The notes beneath the pieces are model-generated. The model ran no database searches and had not been told where the DNA came from. It saw nothing but the letters and a program-made list of their open reading frames with translations. A program made the position numbers and the translations under genes. From Entomomonas sp945283395 (GTDB lineage Bacteria > Pseudomonadota > Gammaproteobacteria > Pseudomonadales > Pseudomonadaceae), in the NCBI GenBank assembly GCA_946480835.1, contig CAMLLC010000012.1:1-64000 (forward strand): a stretch of 64,000 bases of DNA. The letters run 5' to 3'. Shown here one piece after another: positions 55,316-62,766 of the stretch (position 1 is the stretch's first letter; each line of letters begins with the position of its first letter).

Positions 55316-55939
55316 ATGTTGAGATTATTAGATATGTTTAAGAAAAAAATAGCTTATCCAAAGAGTATTACACCTGAATACACAGGGCATAACCTATTAG
55401 TTTATGAAGAAATAAGTAAAGTTAAAGCAAATATTGCAAATAAAGAAGAATCGAGTACTCCTGAACTAATAAAACGATCTAGTAATTTTTTAATATGGCG
55501 CATTGCTTTCAAACATAAAGAAGCTCAGTTTATGGGGTATAACATTCCTAACATTATCTGTGATGAGAACTTTATTGTTTATGTAGATTTAGAGGTGTTT
55601 TATTTATTAATACTCATAGAAATGCTAAAGAAGCCTGACTCCTATAATCTTGATAGTATTTTCTGTCTTAGAGATGAAATGTCAAAAGATTTTAAATACA
55701 AGGAGTTTGAAACTAGTTTAGAAAAACCTATTCCTCTATCTTACATAAGATTTAGCGATTTAGGATTTAGTATTATAGATGGTATAACACGGTTAAAATG
55801 GTTAATAGTAAATCATGCTATTGCGATACCTGTATTAGTTGAAGGATCTGATGGGGCAAAGTTACTCAACGATTTAGCTGGATTAACAGATAATCCATTA
55901 GCAGTATCTTCTTTATTGTTGACAAATAAAATAGATTAG
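55316..55939 (+). CDS. Unknown protein, possible accessory gene
   Basis: 207 aa, AAGGA about 10 nt before the ATG. More AT-rich than the conjugation genes. The segment FSIIDGITRLKWLIVNHAIAIPVLV faintly recalls the DGxxRxxAlxxxgxxxVPVxV core of ParB-like proteins, but other boxes are missing, so no call is made. No signal peptide. It lies at the junction between the T4SS block and the leader-controlled gene array, with a structured RNA element directly after it. Confidence 0.6.
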   Translation: MLRLLDMFKKKIAYPKSITPEYTGHNLLVYEEISKVKANIANKEESSTPELIKRSSNFLIWRIAFKHKEAQFMGYNIPNIICDENFIVYVDLEVFYLLILIEMLKKPDSYNLDSIFCLRDEMSKDFKYKEFETSLEKPIPLSYIRFSDLGFSIIDGITRLKWLIVNHAIAIPVLVEGSDGAKLLNDLAGLTDNPLAVSSLLLTNKID

Positions 55940-55958
55940 ATTATTAATAGGATTATGG

Positions 55959-56100
55959 ATTGTTAGTGTATCTAACAAAACATGCCCAGTGAGTTGGAGC
56001 CTTAAAAACTCAGTATAACGTTGTTATATGGTTCACCTAAAGCTGACATAAGCACTTGGTAGGGTCAGCGGTTACTGTTTTACAGTAATAAGTGTTTCTT
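55959..56100 (+). ncRNA. Structured RNA element, copy 1
   Basis: About 140 nt sharing six helices and the conserved ATGCCCAGTGA with copy 2 at 57904. Helices: TGTTAG/CTAACA, TGAGTT/AACTCA, TATAAC/GTTATA around GTT, GCTGAC/GTCAGC, TTACTG/CAGTAA, and a pseudoknot in which AAGCACTT in the GCTGAC loop pairs with AAGTGTTT at the 3' end (one G-U). Sequence of nearly every stem differs from copy 2 while pairing is kept. Lies between the unknown gene and the first leader of the array. Rfam identity not assignable by eye. Confidence 0.7.
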
Positions 56101-56115
56101 ATGATTAATTTTATC

Positions 56116-56183
56116 AACCCTAACTGGGAGACATCCCCAGTAAAGGGCTTGCCTCCTAGTTAATAGATAGGAGGTAAATTTAG
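56116..56183 (+). promoter_or_regulatory. Leader element L1
   Basis: First leader of the array, upstream of the gene at 56184. ACTGGG/CCCAGT hairpin (56123-56141) inside CCCT/AGGG; then GCCTCCT (56151-56157), which pairs with the SD AGGAGG (56169-56174). The alternative pairing of CTCCT with upstream GGGAG is only 5 bp. Confidence 0.6.
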
Positions 56184-56558
56184 ATGGCAGATGTTGCAGA
56201 AGATGCTGAAGTTCCTGATATGCTTGATGATGTTAAGAAGTTAACAGCAGCAGGTATGAAACAACAGCAAGCTGAAGCTCTTGTAAAAATAGTAGAACGT
56301 AAAATGGCTAAAACAGTAAGTCCAGACTATCTTGATCGAGCTTTTGAGCGATTTGAAACTAAAATGGCTCAACAGTTTTCGACTGTACACGCTAGTATCA
56401 AGGCTCTTGATGCTAAGATAGATAATGTGCAGTTAAAACTAGAGAAGGACTTAGTAGATATAGAATTACGCCTTACCAAAAAAGCTATTTCTGTGCTATT
56501 TGGGGTAGGTATTGCGTTAGTGTCTATCGGATTAACTATTGCAAAATTCTTATTCTAG
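56184..56558 (+). CDS. Coiled-coil protein with C-terminal membrane helix
   Basis: 124 aa. The first third is acidic then helical (DDVKKLTAAGMKQQQAEALVKIVERKM), resembling the start of DUF1640-type coiled-coil proteins; about 55-100 forms heptads (VHASIKALDAKIDNVQLKLEKDLVDIELRL-like), and the last 22 residues are one membrane helix. Tail-anchored topology with the coiled coil in the cytoplasm is likely. SD AGGAGG is strong but can be covered by L1. Role in the ICE unknown. Confidence 0.7.
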   Translation: MADVAEDAEVPDMLDDVKKLTAAGMKQQQAEALVKIVERKMAKTVSPDYLDRAFERFETKMAQQFSTVHASIKALDAKIDNVQLKLEKDLVDIELRLTKKAISVLFGVGIALVSIGLTIAKFLF

Positions 56559-56594
56559 TCAAATCACTATTTAATCTTTTCAATTAATTATCCT

Positions 56595-56665
56595 ACCACC
56601 CAAACGGGGAAACTACTTTCCCTGTATAGCGGTGAGGTGTTTCTCCGTTTATTTTGGAGAAACCA
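56595..56665 (+). promoter_or_regulatory. Leader element L2
   Basis: M GGGGAAAC (56606-56613), M' GTTTCTCC (56639-56646), SD/M'' GGAGAAAC (56656-56663). M' pairs perfectly over 8 bp with the SD and over 8 bp with one G-U with M. M also forms a local hairpin GGGAAA/TTTCCC; CACC/GGTG closes the outside. T-rich after M'. Confidence 0.75.
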
Positions 56666-56977
56666 ATGGATAACACTCAGCCATCTTACAGTCTTTGCTT
56701 TAAAGATTGTAAAGAACAAGCTAATCAAACCGAGTCAAGAAAAATTGCTATTACGCTAGTTAATATTGTAAGTCATGAGATTTATGATGATAGCCTAGTG
56801 ATTAGTTTTACTGATGCGATCTCTTGCCAAATGGCAAAGGATATTCTTGGTGATGATTGGCATTTTATTACTGAAACGGAAATTATAGGAACTCATGTAA
56901 AAGACTTTGGTTTTAAAATTCAAAACCATTACTTTTCTACTTTATCAAAAATGGCGGAAACGCCCGATGATAAGTAA
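56666..56977 (+). CDS. Small ICE protein, paralogous family member 1
   Basis: 103 aa, starting MDNTQPSYSLCFKDC at the ATG after GGAGAAACCA. The core ITLVNIV...LVISFTDAISCQMAKDILGDDW fits the pattern hxhxF-[ST]-x(6-7)-AK-x(3)-x-x-W shared with the genes at 62084, 62406, 62832 and 63134. No known domain recognised, no signal peptide. Under control of leader L2. Confidence 0.65.
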   Translation: MDNTQPSYSLCFKDCKEQANQTESRKIAITLVNIVSHEIYDDSLVISFTDAISCQMAKDILGDDWHFITETEIIGTHVKDFGFKIQNHYFSTLSKMAETPDDK

Positions 56978-56992
56978 ATAGATTCTATTATT

Positions 56993-57062
56993 TCACCCAT
57001 AAGGGAAATACCTTCCTTATGGGATAGGTGTTTCCTTTTAATTTACTTAAAGAGGAAAGATC
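56993..57062 (+). promoter_or_regulatory. Leader element L3
   Basis: M AGGGAAAT (57002-57009), M' GTTTCCTT (57030-57037), SD AGGAAA (57053-57058). CCCATAAG.../...TTATGGG makes the first hairpin; CACC/GGTG closes it. M' pairs with SD over 6 bp (TTTCCT/AGGAAA) or with M over 8 bp including G-U. T-run follows M'. Confidence 0.7.
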
Positions 57063-57344
57063 ATGCGAGCCATTAAATCAGTTTATCTTTTTATTAAACA
57101 TTTATTGCTAAGTGTTTTTAAGCGTAAAAAACGACCACTTAGTGATGAAGAACGACAAAGGCTAGAAGATTCATCTAAATGGATATGTGAAATGTTTTCC
57201 GATGAACCTAAACCTGAAGAAAGAGGCAAAAAGTTTCTGGAATGCGCTGATGGCGTTTTCGAGTTACCTGATAATTTTACGATACAAGATTTTTTAGAGC
57301 TGCATGGTATATATGAGTCAGAGCCAGAACTAGAAAATCGTTAA
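57063..57344 (+). CDS. Small unknown ICE protein
   Basis: 93 aa. N-terminal amphipathic/hydrophobic stretch AIKSVYLFIKHLLLSVFKRKKR, a possible membrane-associating helix with a basic end, then an acidic region DEERQRLEDSSKW and FELPDNFTIQDFLELHGIYE. No family recognised. SD GAGGAAA lies 4-5 nt from the ATG and can be masked by L3. Confidence 0.6.
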   Translation: MRAIKSVYLFIKHLLLSVFKRKKRPLSDEERQRLEDSSKWICEMFSDEPKPEERGKKFLECADGVFELPDNFTIQDFLELHGIYESEPELENR

Positions 57345-57356
57345 CTTATAGTTATT

Positions 57357-57421
57357 CACCCACAAGGGAAACATTATTCCCTGTGGGATGGTGGTTCCCT
57401 TTTTATTAATGGAGATCCATC
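57357..57421 (+). promoter_or_regulatory. Leader element L4
   Basis: CCCACAAGGGAA pairs with TTCCCTGTGGG as the main hairpin; M AGGGAAAC (57365-57372) and M' GTTCCCT (57394-57400) pair with one bulge and run into TTTTTATT, a terminator-like end. SD TGGAG (57410-57414) pairs only weakly with M'. Confidence 0.65.
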
Positions 57422-57802
57422 ATGAGACTGACAAGTACAGATATTGCAGCAATACTATTACTTATAAAACGCATTATCACAGGCATTTTAATAGGTGGTA
57501 AATATATTGTTGTAGGTAATACAAATTCATCGGCTTTAGTCACTAAAGAGGTAGCAAGTAACGAGGTAGCTGTTAAAAATCCTTCACCTAGAAGATTGAG
57601 ACAAGTACCACCGCTTGTTATACCTGATGAAGTTTATGAAATACCTGCTATAACCCGACTTTATAAAGTTAATTTAGAGGAATGGGAAGCAGCTAACTTA
57701 TTTGAAATTAAACCTACTGAGTTAGATTTAATGATTAAAAAGCATTTTAATGAAATGGCTGCTAAGGGACTGAAACCTAGTCGTTTATATTGGGATGTTT
57801 AA
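57422..57802 (+). CDS. Small unknown ICE protein
   Basis: 126 aa. The N-terminus holds a hydrophobic segment ITGILIGGKYIVVG (about 18-33), then a linker with PSPRRLRQVPPLVIPDEV and a C-terminal helical part ELDLMIKKHFNEMAAKG. No recognised family. Followed by a leader-like hairpin without an associated start codon and by structured RNA copy 2. Confidence 0.6.
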   Translation: MRLTSTDIAAILLLIKRIITGILIGGKYIVVGNTNSSALVTKEVASNEVAVKNPSPRRLRQVPPLVIPDEVYEIPAITRLYKVNLEEWEAANLFEIKPTELDLMIKKHFNEMAAKGLKPSRLYWDV

Positions 57803-57814
57803 ATTAATACTTTT

Positions 57815-57848
57815 ACCCATTAGGGATATACCCTAATGGGTATATCCC
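57815..57848 (+). promoter_or_regulatory. Orphan leader-like hairpin L5
   Basis: CCCATTAGGG (57816-57825) and CCCTAATGGG (57831-57840) form a perfect 10-bp hairpin; alternatively M GGGATATAC (57823-57831) pairs perfectly with M' GTATATCCC (57840-57848). The SD partner and a start codon are absent; structured RNA copy 2 follows. Confidence 0.65.
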
Positions 57849-57903
57849 CCGTTGAGTTTTTGCTTGACAAACGAAAATAATACTTTAAGAATATAAGAAC
57901 ATA

Positions 57904-58040
57904 CTGTCATCGTTGATGACAATATGCCCAGTGAACCGTTGACCTTTAAGGTTCAGATACAACGTTGTTGTATGGTCAAAAATTAGCTAACACAAGCATT
58001 CGGAAGCGTTAGCGGTCACTTTGTGATGAGTGCTTTCTAC
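57904..58040 (+). ncRNA. Structured RNA element, copy 2
   Basis: Homologue of 55959-56100. Helices: GTCAT/ATGAC, TGAACC/GGTTCA, ATACAAC/GTTGTAT around GTT, GCTAAC/GTTAGC, TCAC/GTGA, and the pseudoknot AAGCATTC with GAGTGCTT (one G-U). Invariant ATGCCCAGTGA and ACGTTGTT-like segments link the copies, while stems show compensatory changes. It precedes a palindromic operator candidate and leader L6. Confidence 0.7.
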
Positions 58041-58049
58041 ATTTAAAAA

Positions 58050-58070
58050 TTTGTGTACATTGTACACAAA
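58050..58070 (+). promoter_or_regulatory. Operator-like palindrome, copy A
   Basis: TTTGTGTACA and TGTACACAAA flank a single central T: a 10-bp inverted repeat. Its core TGTGTACAnTGTACACA recurs at 63473-63489. It lies 8 bases before leader L6, a position suited to an operator or a further RNA hairpin. Confidence 0.65.
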
Positions 58071-58075
58071 ACTTA

Positions 58076-58158
58076 TCCACCCAATTGGGGAAATACATTT
58101 CCTCAATCTAGGGATGCGTGTTTCTCCAGTATCTATTATATTTATTGGAGACAAAAAC
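58076..58158 (+). promoter_or_regulatory. Leader element L6
   Basis: M GGGGAAAT (58087-58094), M' GTTTCTCC (58120-58127), SD GGAGA (58147-58151). TTGGGGAAA/TTTCCTCAA is the first hairpin; M' pairs with M (8 bp, two G-U) or with the SD (TCTCC/GGAGA). Confidence 0.7.
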
Positions 58159-58758
58159 ATGGCAATATTAATCCCTGGTACACTCACAATAGTGACTAAA
58201 AATGGTCGCTATGGTTCATTCAATATCGGAAGATTATCCACTTCAATTGGCGAATTTGTTGTAAAAGACAAAGAGCTTGGACTTGATCAATATGATGAAG
58301 GCAAGTATTACGGCCAGTTTGAAATTGCGAAAATCCGTTCGGTTCATTACACCTACAGCAATGGCTTAATAGTAGAATGTCGAGCTTATTTAGCTAGCAT
58401 GATGCTTGATAGCAACACTGATTTAACTGCTGAAGAAATAGAAACTTTCTCTACTAAAGAGCAAGATCCTTTAGAGGAAGAAGCAACTATTTCACCTCCA
58501 CAAAATCGTTCTAGAAATGTAAATAAACCTCGTGAACGAAAAAATCAAAATGCTAACCTATCCACTCATAACGTGACAGATAACTCAACATCTGATGATG
58601 CCTCGTTATTTGGTTTATTATGGCCAATTGGTGATAGTGTCAAACTAGATTCAACTTGTGATCGTCAGATTTTGCGTCTACAAAAGAAACGATTAAGTGA
58701 TTTAGGTTACGATTTTGATTATAAAACCCAACTTTGGAATTTAATTAATGCTTCTTAA
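58159..58758 (+). CDS. DUF3275-like ICE protein
   Basis: 199 aa. N-terminal domain MAILIPGTLTIVTKNGRYGSFNIGRL...GEFVVKDKELGLDQYDEGKYYGQFEIAKI is the DUF3275 pattern found throughout this ICE class; a low-complexity polar linker (about 105-150) joins it to a C-terminal helix-rich tail LDSTCDRQILRLQKKRLSDLG. Function unknown; a beta-rich N-domain is likely. The ATG at 58159 follows TTGGAGACAAAAAC; an in-frame upstream extension runs through the leader and is rejected. Confidence 0.75.
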   Translation: MAILIPGTLTIVTKNGRYGSFNIGRLSTSIGEFVVKDKELGLDQYDEGKYYGQFEIAKIRSVHYTYSNGLIVECRAYLASMMLDSNTDLTAEEIETFSTKEQDPLEEEATISPPQNRSRNVNKPRERKNQNANLSTHNVTDNSTSDDASLFGLLWPIGDSVKLDSTCDRQILRLQKKRLSDLGYDFDYKTQLWNLINAS

Positions 58759-58780
58759 TTCCTAGTCACTTCATTTTAAT

Positions 58781-58848
58781 AATCCCGTCAGGGTAACTCC
58801 CTGATATCTTCAAGGGATTACGCTGACCTAACTATGAGGAAATTAATC
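58781..58848 (+). promoter_or_regulatory. Leader element L7
   Basis: AATCCC/GGGATT encloses TCAGGG/CCCTGA (58788-58804). M GTCAGGGTAA (58787-58796) can also pair with M' TTACGCTGAC (58818-58827), 9 of 10 positions. The SD GAGGAAA (58836-58842) is not complementary to M' beyond 3 bp, so SD masking is not evident here. Confidence 0.6.
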
Positions 58849-59286
58849 ATGGGATGGTCATATTGCGAACATTCAAAACAGTCTTTAGTAGAAAGATTAA
58901 CTAAACCTTGGGAAGATGACGACTATTCTGTGCGTACAATTAAACATTGTATTCGTAAAGAACGAGGAGAACTTATCCTGTGGACTGTTAATGAGTATAC
59001 CTTTAAAAAAGACAATGATTTTTATGGAAATCGACAAGTTGGTGATAAGACCAAAGTGATTCATTGTATTATTATTTCTCAACATCCAGACTATTCATCT
59101 GGTTGGAACAGTTGGGGATACAATGCAATGAGTGAGTCAGTAGGTCCTTATTATTATAGTTGTCCCAAGAGTTATTTAAAGCTTGCTGATGCAGGTATTG
59201 ATAGCAAATGGCGAGAAGAAGTAAAAAATTATCATCAAAGACTACAAAACAAACAAAAATTTATCATGCAGCTAATTCAAAAGTAG
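58849..59286 (+). CDS. ICE hypothetical protein (DUF6927-like)
   Basis: 145 aa beginning MGWSYCEHSKQSLVERL. A conserved ICE hypothetical with the core IKHCIRKERGELILWTV, IHCIIISQ, WGYNAMSESVGPYYYSCP and WREEVKNYHQRL. The compact layout and aromatic/Cys content resemble the DUF6927 family as I recall it. Start at 58849 because GAGGAAA lies 6 nt upstream. Function unknown. Confidence 0.65.
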   Translation: MGWSYCEHSKQSLVERLTKPWEDDDYSVRTIKHCIRKERGELILWTVNEYTFKKDNDFYGNRQVGDKTKVIHCIIISQHPDYSSGWNSWGYNAMSESVGPYYYSCPKSYLKLADAGIDSKWREEVKNYHQRLQNKQKFIMQLIQK

Positions 59287-59305
59287 ACTGCTGCATAAAT
59301 TAACT

Positions 59306-59379
59306 TCACCTTACTGAAGGGTAGCTATAAATCCTTCAGGAGATATATCTGTCCTTTAGATTTCTTAAGGAAACTTATA
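59306..59379 (+). promoter_or_regulatory. Leader element L8
   Basis: CTGAAGG (59314-59320) pairs with CCTTCAG (59333-59339) or, with one G-U, with M' CCTTTAG (59353-59359). TCCTT of M' pairs with AAGGA of the SD (59367-59371). Confidence 0.65.
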
Positions 59380-59715
59380 ATGGGCGTAATGTTATTATTT
59401 GAAAAAACACCTATTGCTTCAGTCGAAACGGTTGGCGTTCTTTGTAGCCGAGCAGTATATCATTGGTTTAATAGATATGTTTGTTCGATCAATGAAGCTG
59501 TTGATAATGAGCTACAAAAAGGACATATACATCATCTAGTAAATGACCTTAATCGACTGACTATTGATAATCGTGATCAAATCTTTCCAATTGAAATTGC
59601 ACAAAGTGAAGAACACTATTGGCAGTATGTAGCAGAGGTGAAAACATGGGCAGAAAAACTACTTAAAGAGTTTGATTTTAGTAGTAATAAACTCACTTTT
59701 TCTGCATCTTGGTAA
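59380..59715 (+). CDS. Unknown ICE protein
   Basis: 111 aa, AAGGAAAC upstream of the ATG. Mostly helical with several conserved-looking aromatic positions (AVYHWFNRYVCSINEAV, EEHYWQYVAEVKTWAEKLL). No signal peptide or known domain recognised. Controlled by leader L8. Confidence 0.6.
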   Translation: MGVMLLFEKTPIASVETVGVLCSRAVYHWFNRYVCSINEAVDNELQKGHIHHLVNDLNRLTIDNRDQIFPIEIAQSEEHYWQYVAEVKTWAEKLLKEFDFSSNKLTFSASW

Positions 59716-59733
59716 TCTACAATAAAACTTAAC

Positions 59734-59808
59734 TAACCCTCTAGGGGCATTTAATGCCCTAGGCGTTGATGCTCCTTTTATTTAGTAAATAACTAATTGG
59801 AGCATAGT
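59734..59808 (+). promoter_or_regulatory. Leader element L9
   Basis: M GGGGCAT (59744-59750), M' ATGCTCC (59769-59775), SD/M'' GGAGCAT (59799-59805). M' pairs perfectly with the SD (7 bp) and with M over 7 bp with one G-U; CTAGGGGCA/TGCCCTAG is the local hairpin. TTTTATTT follows M'. Confidence 0.75.
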
Positions 59809-60489
59809 ATGTATACAACAAATACGGCAACAACTAACGAAGTCTTAACCCAAACCTCACCTGCAAAGGAACTCTATAGGATCGAAGAAATACCCAATCT
59901 TATGTGTGATGCCTGTGTAGTTGATAAATATAACCAACTGGTCTTCTTATCTGTATGGGGACGTGATACCTCTTTACAAGAGCTATATTCACGGATCACA
60001 TTAGGATGTAAAGACAAAGAGTTAGGTTTAGACTGCCTTACCATCAAAGTAAAGGGTATCCGAACTACTGTTAGAGTGGATGATGTAAAACGTTTAACCA
60101 AACGCTCTACACGATCATTCAAGCAAACTAAATTCGGTAGCCTAATGAACACATGGATATTTGATACAGCTTGTATTAAACCCGATAAGCCTAATCGTAC
60201 TGCAAAAGTGTTAATAGAGGGTGAAGTCTCTATGGACCATTTTTGTAAATACATCTGGTCAGTGGTAAAGGATGTCTGTCCATTACCATTACTTGATCAT
60301 TGGCAATCAGAAATCAGCATACTCTTAGGTGAATATAAGATGTATGAAGATCTGAAAACCTTATTTGGTCAAGTGGGAGGCATAAGTATTCATCTTGATG
60401 TGCCATTACTAGAAACTAAGATAGGCGAGCTTATTGTAAAAAATACCTTAACCACCTATCCAAAATACCCTACAGGTACACTGCATTAA
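59809..60489 (+). CDS. Conserved ICE protein of unknown function
   Basis: 226 aa. Starts MYTTNTATTNEVLTQ after GGAGCATAGT; the frame opens upstream at a TTG inside the leader, which is rejected. Contains ELYRIEEIPNLMCDACVVDKY, IRTTVRVDDVKRLTKRSTR (basic) and a helical C-terminus. No recognised domain. Followed after 15 nt by the DUF6094-like methyltransferase gene without its own leader, so the two are probably translated from one leader-controlled message. Confidence 0.6.
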   Translation: MYTTNTATTNEVLTQTSPAKELYRIEEIPNLMCDACVVDKYNQLVFLSVWGRDTSLQELYSRITLGCKDKELGLDCLTIKVKGIRTTVRVDDVKRLTKRSTRSFKQTKFGSLMNTWIFDTACIKPDKPNRTAKVLIEGEVSMDHFCKYIWSVVKDVCPLPLLDHWQSEISILLGEYKMYEDLKTLFGQVGGISIHLDVPLLETKIGELIVKNTLTTYPKYPTGTLH

Positions 60490-60504
60490 TTGAGGAGGCC
60501 TGTT

Positions 60505-61983
60505 ATGGCATTAATATTTCCAAGAGTTGCTACAAACTTTGCAAAAAACGGTTATTACCCAACAGACGAAGCGACTATTGAGCGAGCATTAAACGCATTA
60601 GCAGCTAAAGACCCAAACCAACATATTAGGATTATAGATCCTTGTGCAGGTGAAGGAGTAGCCATTGCTGAAGTAGCTCACCATTTAGGCCGTGAACATG
60701 TTGAAGCTTATGCGGTGGAATATAATCGTGAACGTGCTGAACATGCTAGTACCCTCGTAGATCATTGTTTACGCAGTGATCTAATGGATACAGTGATCAG
60801 CAATGTGAGTTTTGGCCTCGTATTTCTAAATCCGCCCTATGGAGATTTAGCACCTGATCATAGTGGTGTTTCATTCTACCAAGGTAAAGGACGTAAACGA
60901 CTAGAAAAACTGTTTTATCTAAGAAGCTTACCTATGCTCCAGTATGGAGGTGTATTGGTTTATATCATACCCTACAACCAACTGGATGACGAAGTAAGTA
61001 CATGGCTTTGTAATCATTATTCTGAACTCAGAATATATGAAGCCGTTGATAAACAATTTAAACAAGTTGTGATTATTGGAAAACGTACCCGAAAATCAGA
61101 CCTTGATCTAGCCGATCGTAAAAAAATGCTAGGTGTATTCAAAGCAATATACCAGGGCGACATGAAAGCAGAAGAACTACCTCAAGATTGGCCTTATGAA
61201 CCCTATCTTGTGCCCAGTAGTAAAGCTGAACTACAACACTTTTATCAAATTACTATGGAACCAGCTGAACTAGCTAGAGAAATAGCACGTTTGGGAGGGT
61301 TGTGGCCAGATTTTAATCTGTACATGAAATACAAACAAAGTGTTCCAAGACCACCTGTGACCAAACCTAGAGACTGGCATATTGCTATGGCTCTATCCGC
61401 AGGTGAAATATCAGGCCCTATTCACTCACCTGAAACAGGCCAAACACTGATAGTAAAAGGTGATACCCATAAAGAAAAGGTAGAACACACCGAGTGGAAA
61501 ACCGAACAAGATGGCAGCAAAACATTTATCAGGACTTTAATAGATAAATTTGTACCTGTTATCAAAGCATGGGATATGACCGATGACTCATCCTATAAGG
61601 GCAAAATCATCACTATCACTACAGTAAAAGAACCCGAGCAAGAACTAAACGTCAATAACGAAGCAGTTGATCTATCTAACTTTTTATTTCCAATAGGTAG
61701 ATTACTCATGACCAGAGGTATTGATGAACTCGTTCAGCAAGGCCTTGATTTATTGCCCTATGTTACAAGGCATGGTCAAGGTGATTGGGGCGATGGTTAT
61801 GACTCTGATAACCAAAAAAATGATCGGGCAGTTAAGGCAATGGTAGATGGCCACCTTTATGAGCGTGTTATGTCCACCTATACACTTAATCAAGAAACTG
61901 ACTTGAAAATTTGGATTATTACCGAATGGCATAGTGATGAAGATGGGCATATAACCACCGTGTTATTGCCTTCAGAATACTAG
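60505..61983 (+). CDS. DUF6094-like SAM-dependent methyltransferase
   Basis: 492 aa. N-terminal class I methyltransferase: IIDPCAGEGVAIAEVAHHLG (motif I), YAVEYNRERAEHA (acidic loop), and FLNPPYGD (NPPY catalytic motif of N6-adenine or N-methylases). The C-terminal half has no recognised domain. DUF6094-type proteins are frequent in these ICEs and may modify the transferred DNA. ATG at 60505 with GAGGAGG upstream; an earlier TTG is less likely. Confidence 0.75.
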   Translation: MALIFPRVATNFAKNGYYPTDEATIERALNALAAKDPNQHIRIIDPCAGEGVAIAEVAHHLGREHVEAYAVEYNRERAEHASTLVDHCLRSDLMDTVISNVSFGLVFLNPPYGDLAPDHSGVSFYQGKGRKRLEKLFYLRSLPMLQYGGVLVYIIPYNQLDDEVSTWLCNHYSELRIYEAVDKQFKQVVIIGKRTRKSDLDLADRKKMLGVFKAIYQGDMKAEELPQDWPYEPYLVPSSKAELQHFYQITMEPAELAREIARLGGLWPDFNLYMKYKQSVPRPPVTKPRDWHIAMALSAGEISGPIHSPETGQTLIVKGDTHKEKVEHTEWKTEQDGSKTFIRTLIDKFVPVIKAWDMTDDSSYKGKIITITTVKEPEQELNVNNEAVDLSNFLFPIGRLLMTRGIDELVQQGLDLLPYVTRHGQGDWGDGYDSDNQKNDRAVKAMVDGHLYERVMSTYTLNQETDLKIWIITEWHSDEDGHITTVLLPSEY

Positions 61984-62000
61984 CTATTTACTACTAAGCA

Positions 62001-62083
62001 ATCCCTTCAACGGGTATGAAAATACCCTTGAGGCATTTCATACCCTTTTTTTATATTTTTTTAATAAAACTTGAGGTATGAAC
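62001..62083 (+). promoter_or_regulatory. Leader element L10
   Basis: M GGGTATGAAA (62012-62021) pairs perfectly (10 bp) with M' TTTCATACCC (62036-62045), followed by TTTTTTT: a textbook intrinsic terminator. M' also pairs over 8 bp with GGTATGAA (62075-62082) at the SD. M also pairs locally with TACCC. Confidence 0.8.
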
Positions 62084-62413
62084 ATGACTATTGCAACAAA
62101 AGACTGTAACAGTATCCATTTAACTAATGCTGTTGAGATTGATGGAAAAGTATCATTAGTCGATATATTTCTTAATGGTGTTATACGTGCCCGTGTTACT
62201 AATGAAGCAGGTCACGGCAAGCAACTTAAGTTGACTTTTAACAGTGAGCAAACCATGAAACTTGCATTAAAGCATACTCATTGGGCACGCTTACCAGCAG
62301 AAGCTAATACCGTAGTTGCGGATATCCATGAGAAAGGTATTCGAGTTAAGAGAACTTTCTATAAAGACTTTGATCTTCTTTCTAACTTATCAGAAGGAGT
62401 GAAAAATGTCTGA
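62084..62413 (+). CDS. Small ICE protein, paralogous family member 2
   Basis: 109 aa. Core DIFLNGVIRARV...KQLKLTFNSEQTMKLALKHTHW, matching the family motif with Ser, Ala and Trp at equivalent places. ATG at 62084 is preferred over the ATG at 62078 because GAGG is 7 nt away from the former and 1 nt from the latter. Overlaps the next gene by 8 nt. Confidence 0.65.
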   Translation: MTIATKDCNSIHLTNAVEIDGKVSLVDIFLNGVIRARVTNEAGHGKQLKLTFNSEQTMKLALKHTHWARLPAEANTVVADIHEKGIRVKRTFYKDFDLLSNLSEGVKNV

Positions 62414-62762
62414 ACTACAACCAGTGATTGATAATACTAAAACAGTATTAACGTGGGGACTTTGGACACAACCTTTTAAAGTTACGTTTAATAAACGTAT
62501 CAAAGAAGGTGTTGATAGAAATCCTGCAATGGTACTAGATGGTATTAAATACATCAATATTAAAAAGCATAGAGTACGTTTAACTTTCTGGAGCAAAAAG
62601 GATTGCCTGAACGCTCTTAAGCTAACAGGTTGGTCTTATACAGAAGATAAACCCACTCTAATTGAAACTTACAGACAGGGAGAATTCCTTATTTGTAATG
62701 AACAAAAAATTCTTTTTGATAATGCACTATGTTTTAGAGCAAGATCATTAGGCATGAAATAA
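62406..62762 (+). CDS. Small ICE protein, paralogous family member 3
   Basis: 118 aa, AAGGAG upstream. Core LDGIKYINIKKHRVRLTFWSKKDCLNALKLTGW. Basic overall, with an N-terminal KVTFNKRIKEG segment. Overlapping the previous gene by 8 nt, so translation is coupled to leader L10. Function unknown. Confidence 0.65.
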   Translation: MSELQPVIDNTKTVLTWGLWTQPFKVTFNKRIKEGVDRNPAMVLDGIKYINIKKHRVRLTFWSKKDCLNALKLTGWSYTEDKPTLIETYRQGEFLICNEQKILFDNALCFRARSLGMK

Positions 62763-62766
62763 CTAA

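Noticed and set aside
58050..58070. Palindrome as a LexA (SOS) box
   Set aside because: The spacing and sequence between CTGT- and ACAG-like ends do not fit CTGT-N8-ACAG in both copies; copy A lacks the CTGT.
58030..58158. 43-codon N-terminal extension of the DUF3275-like protein
   Set aside because: It would read through the palindrome and leader L6, whereas MAILIPG with its SD matches the family start.
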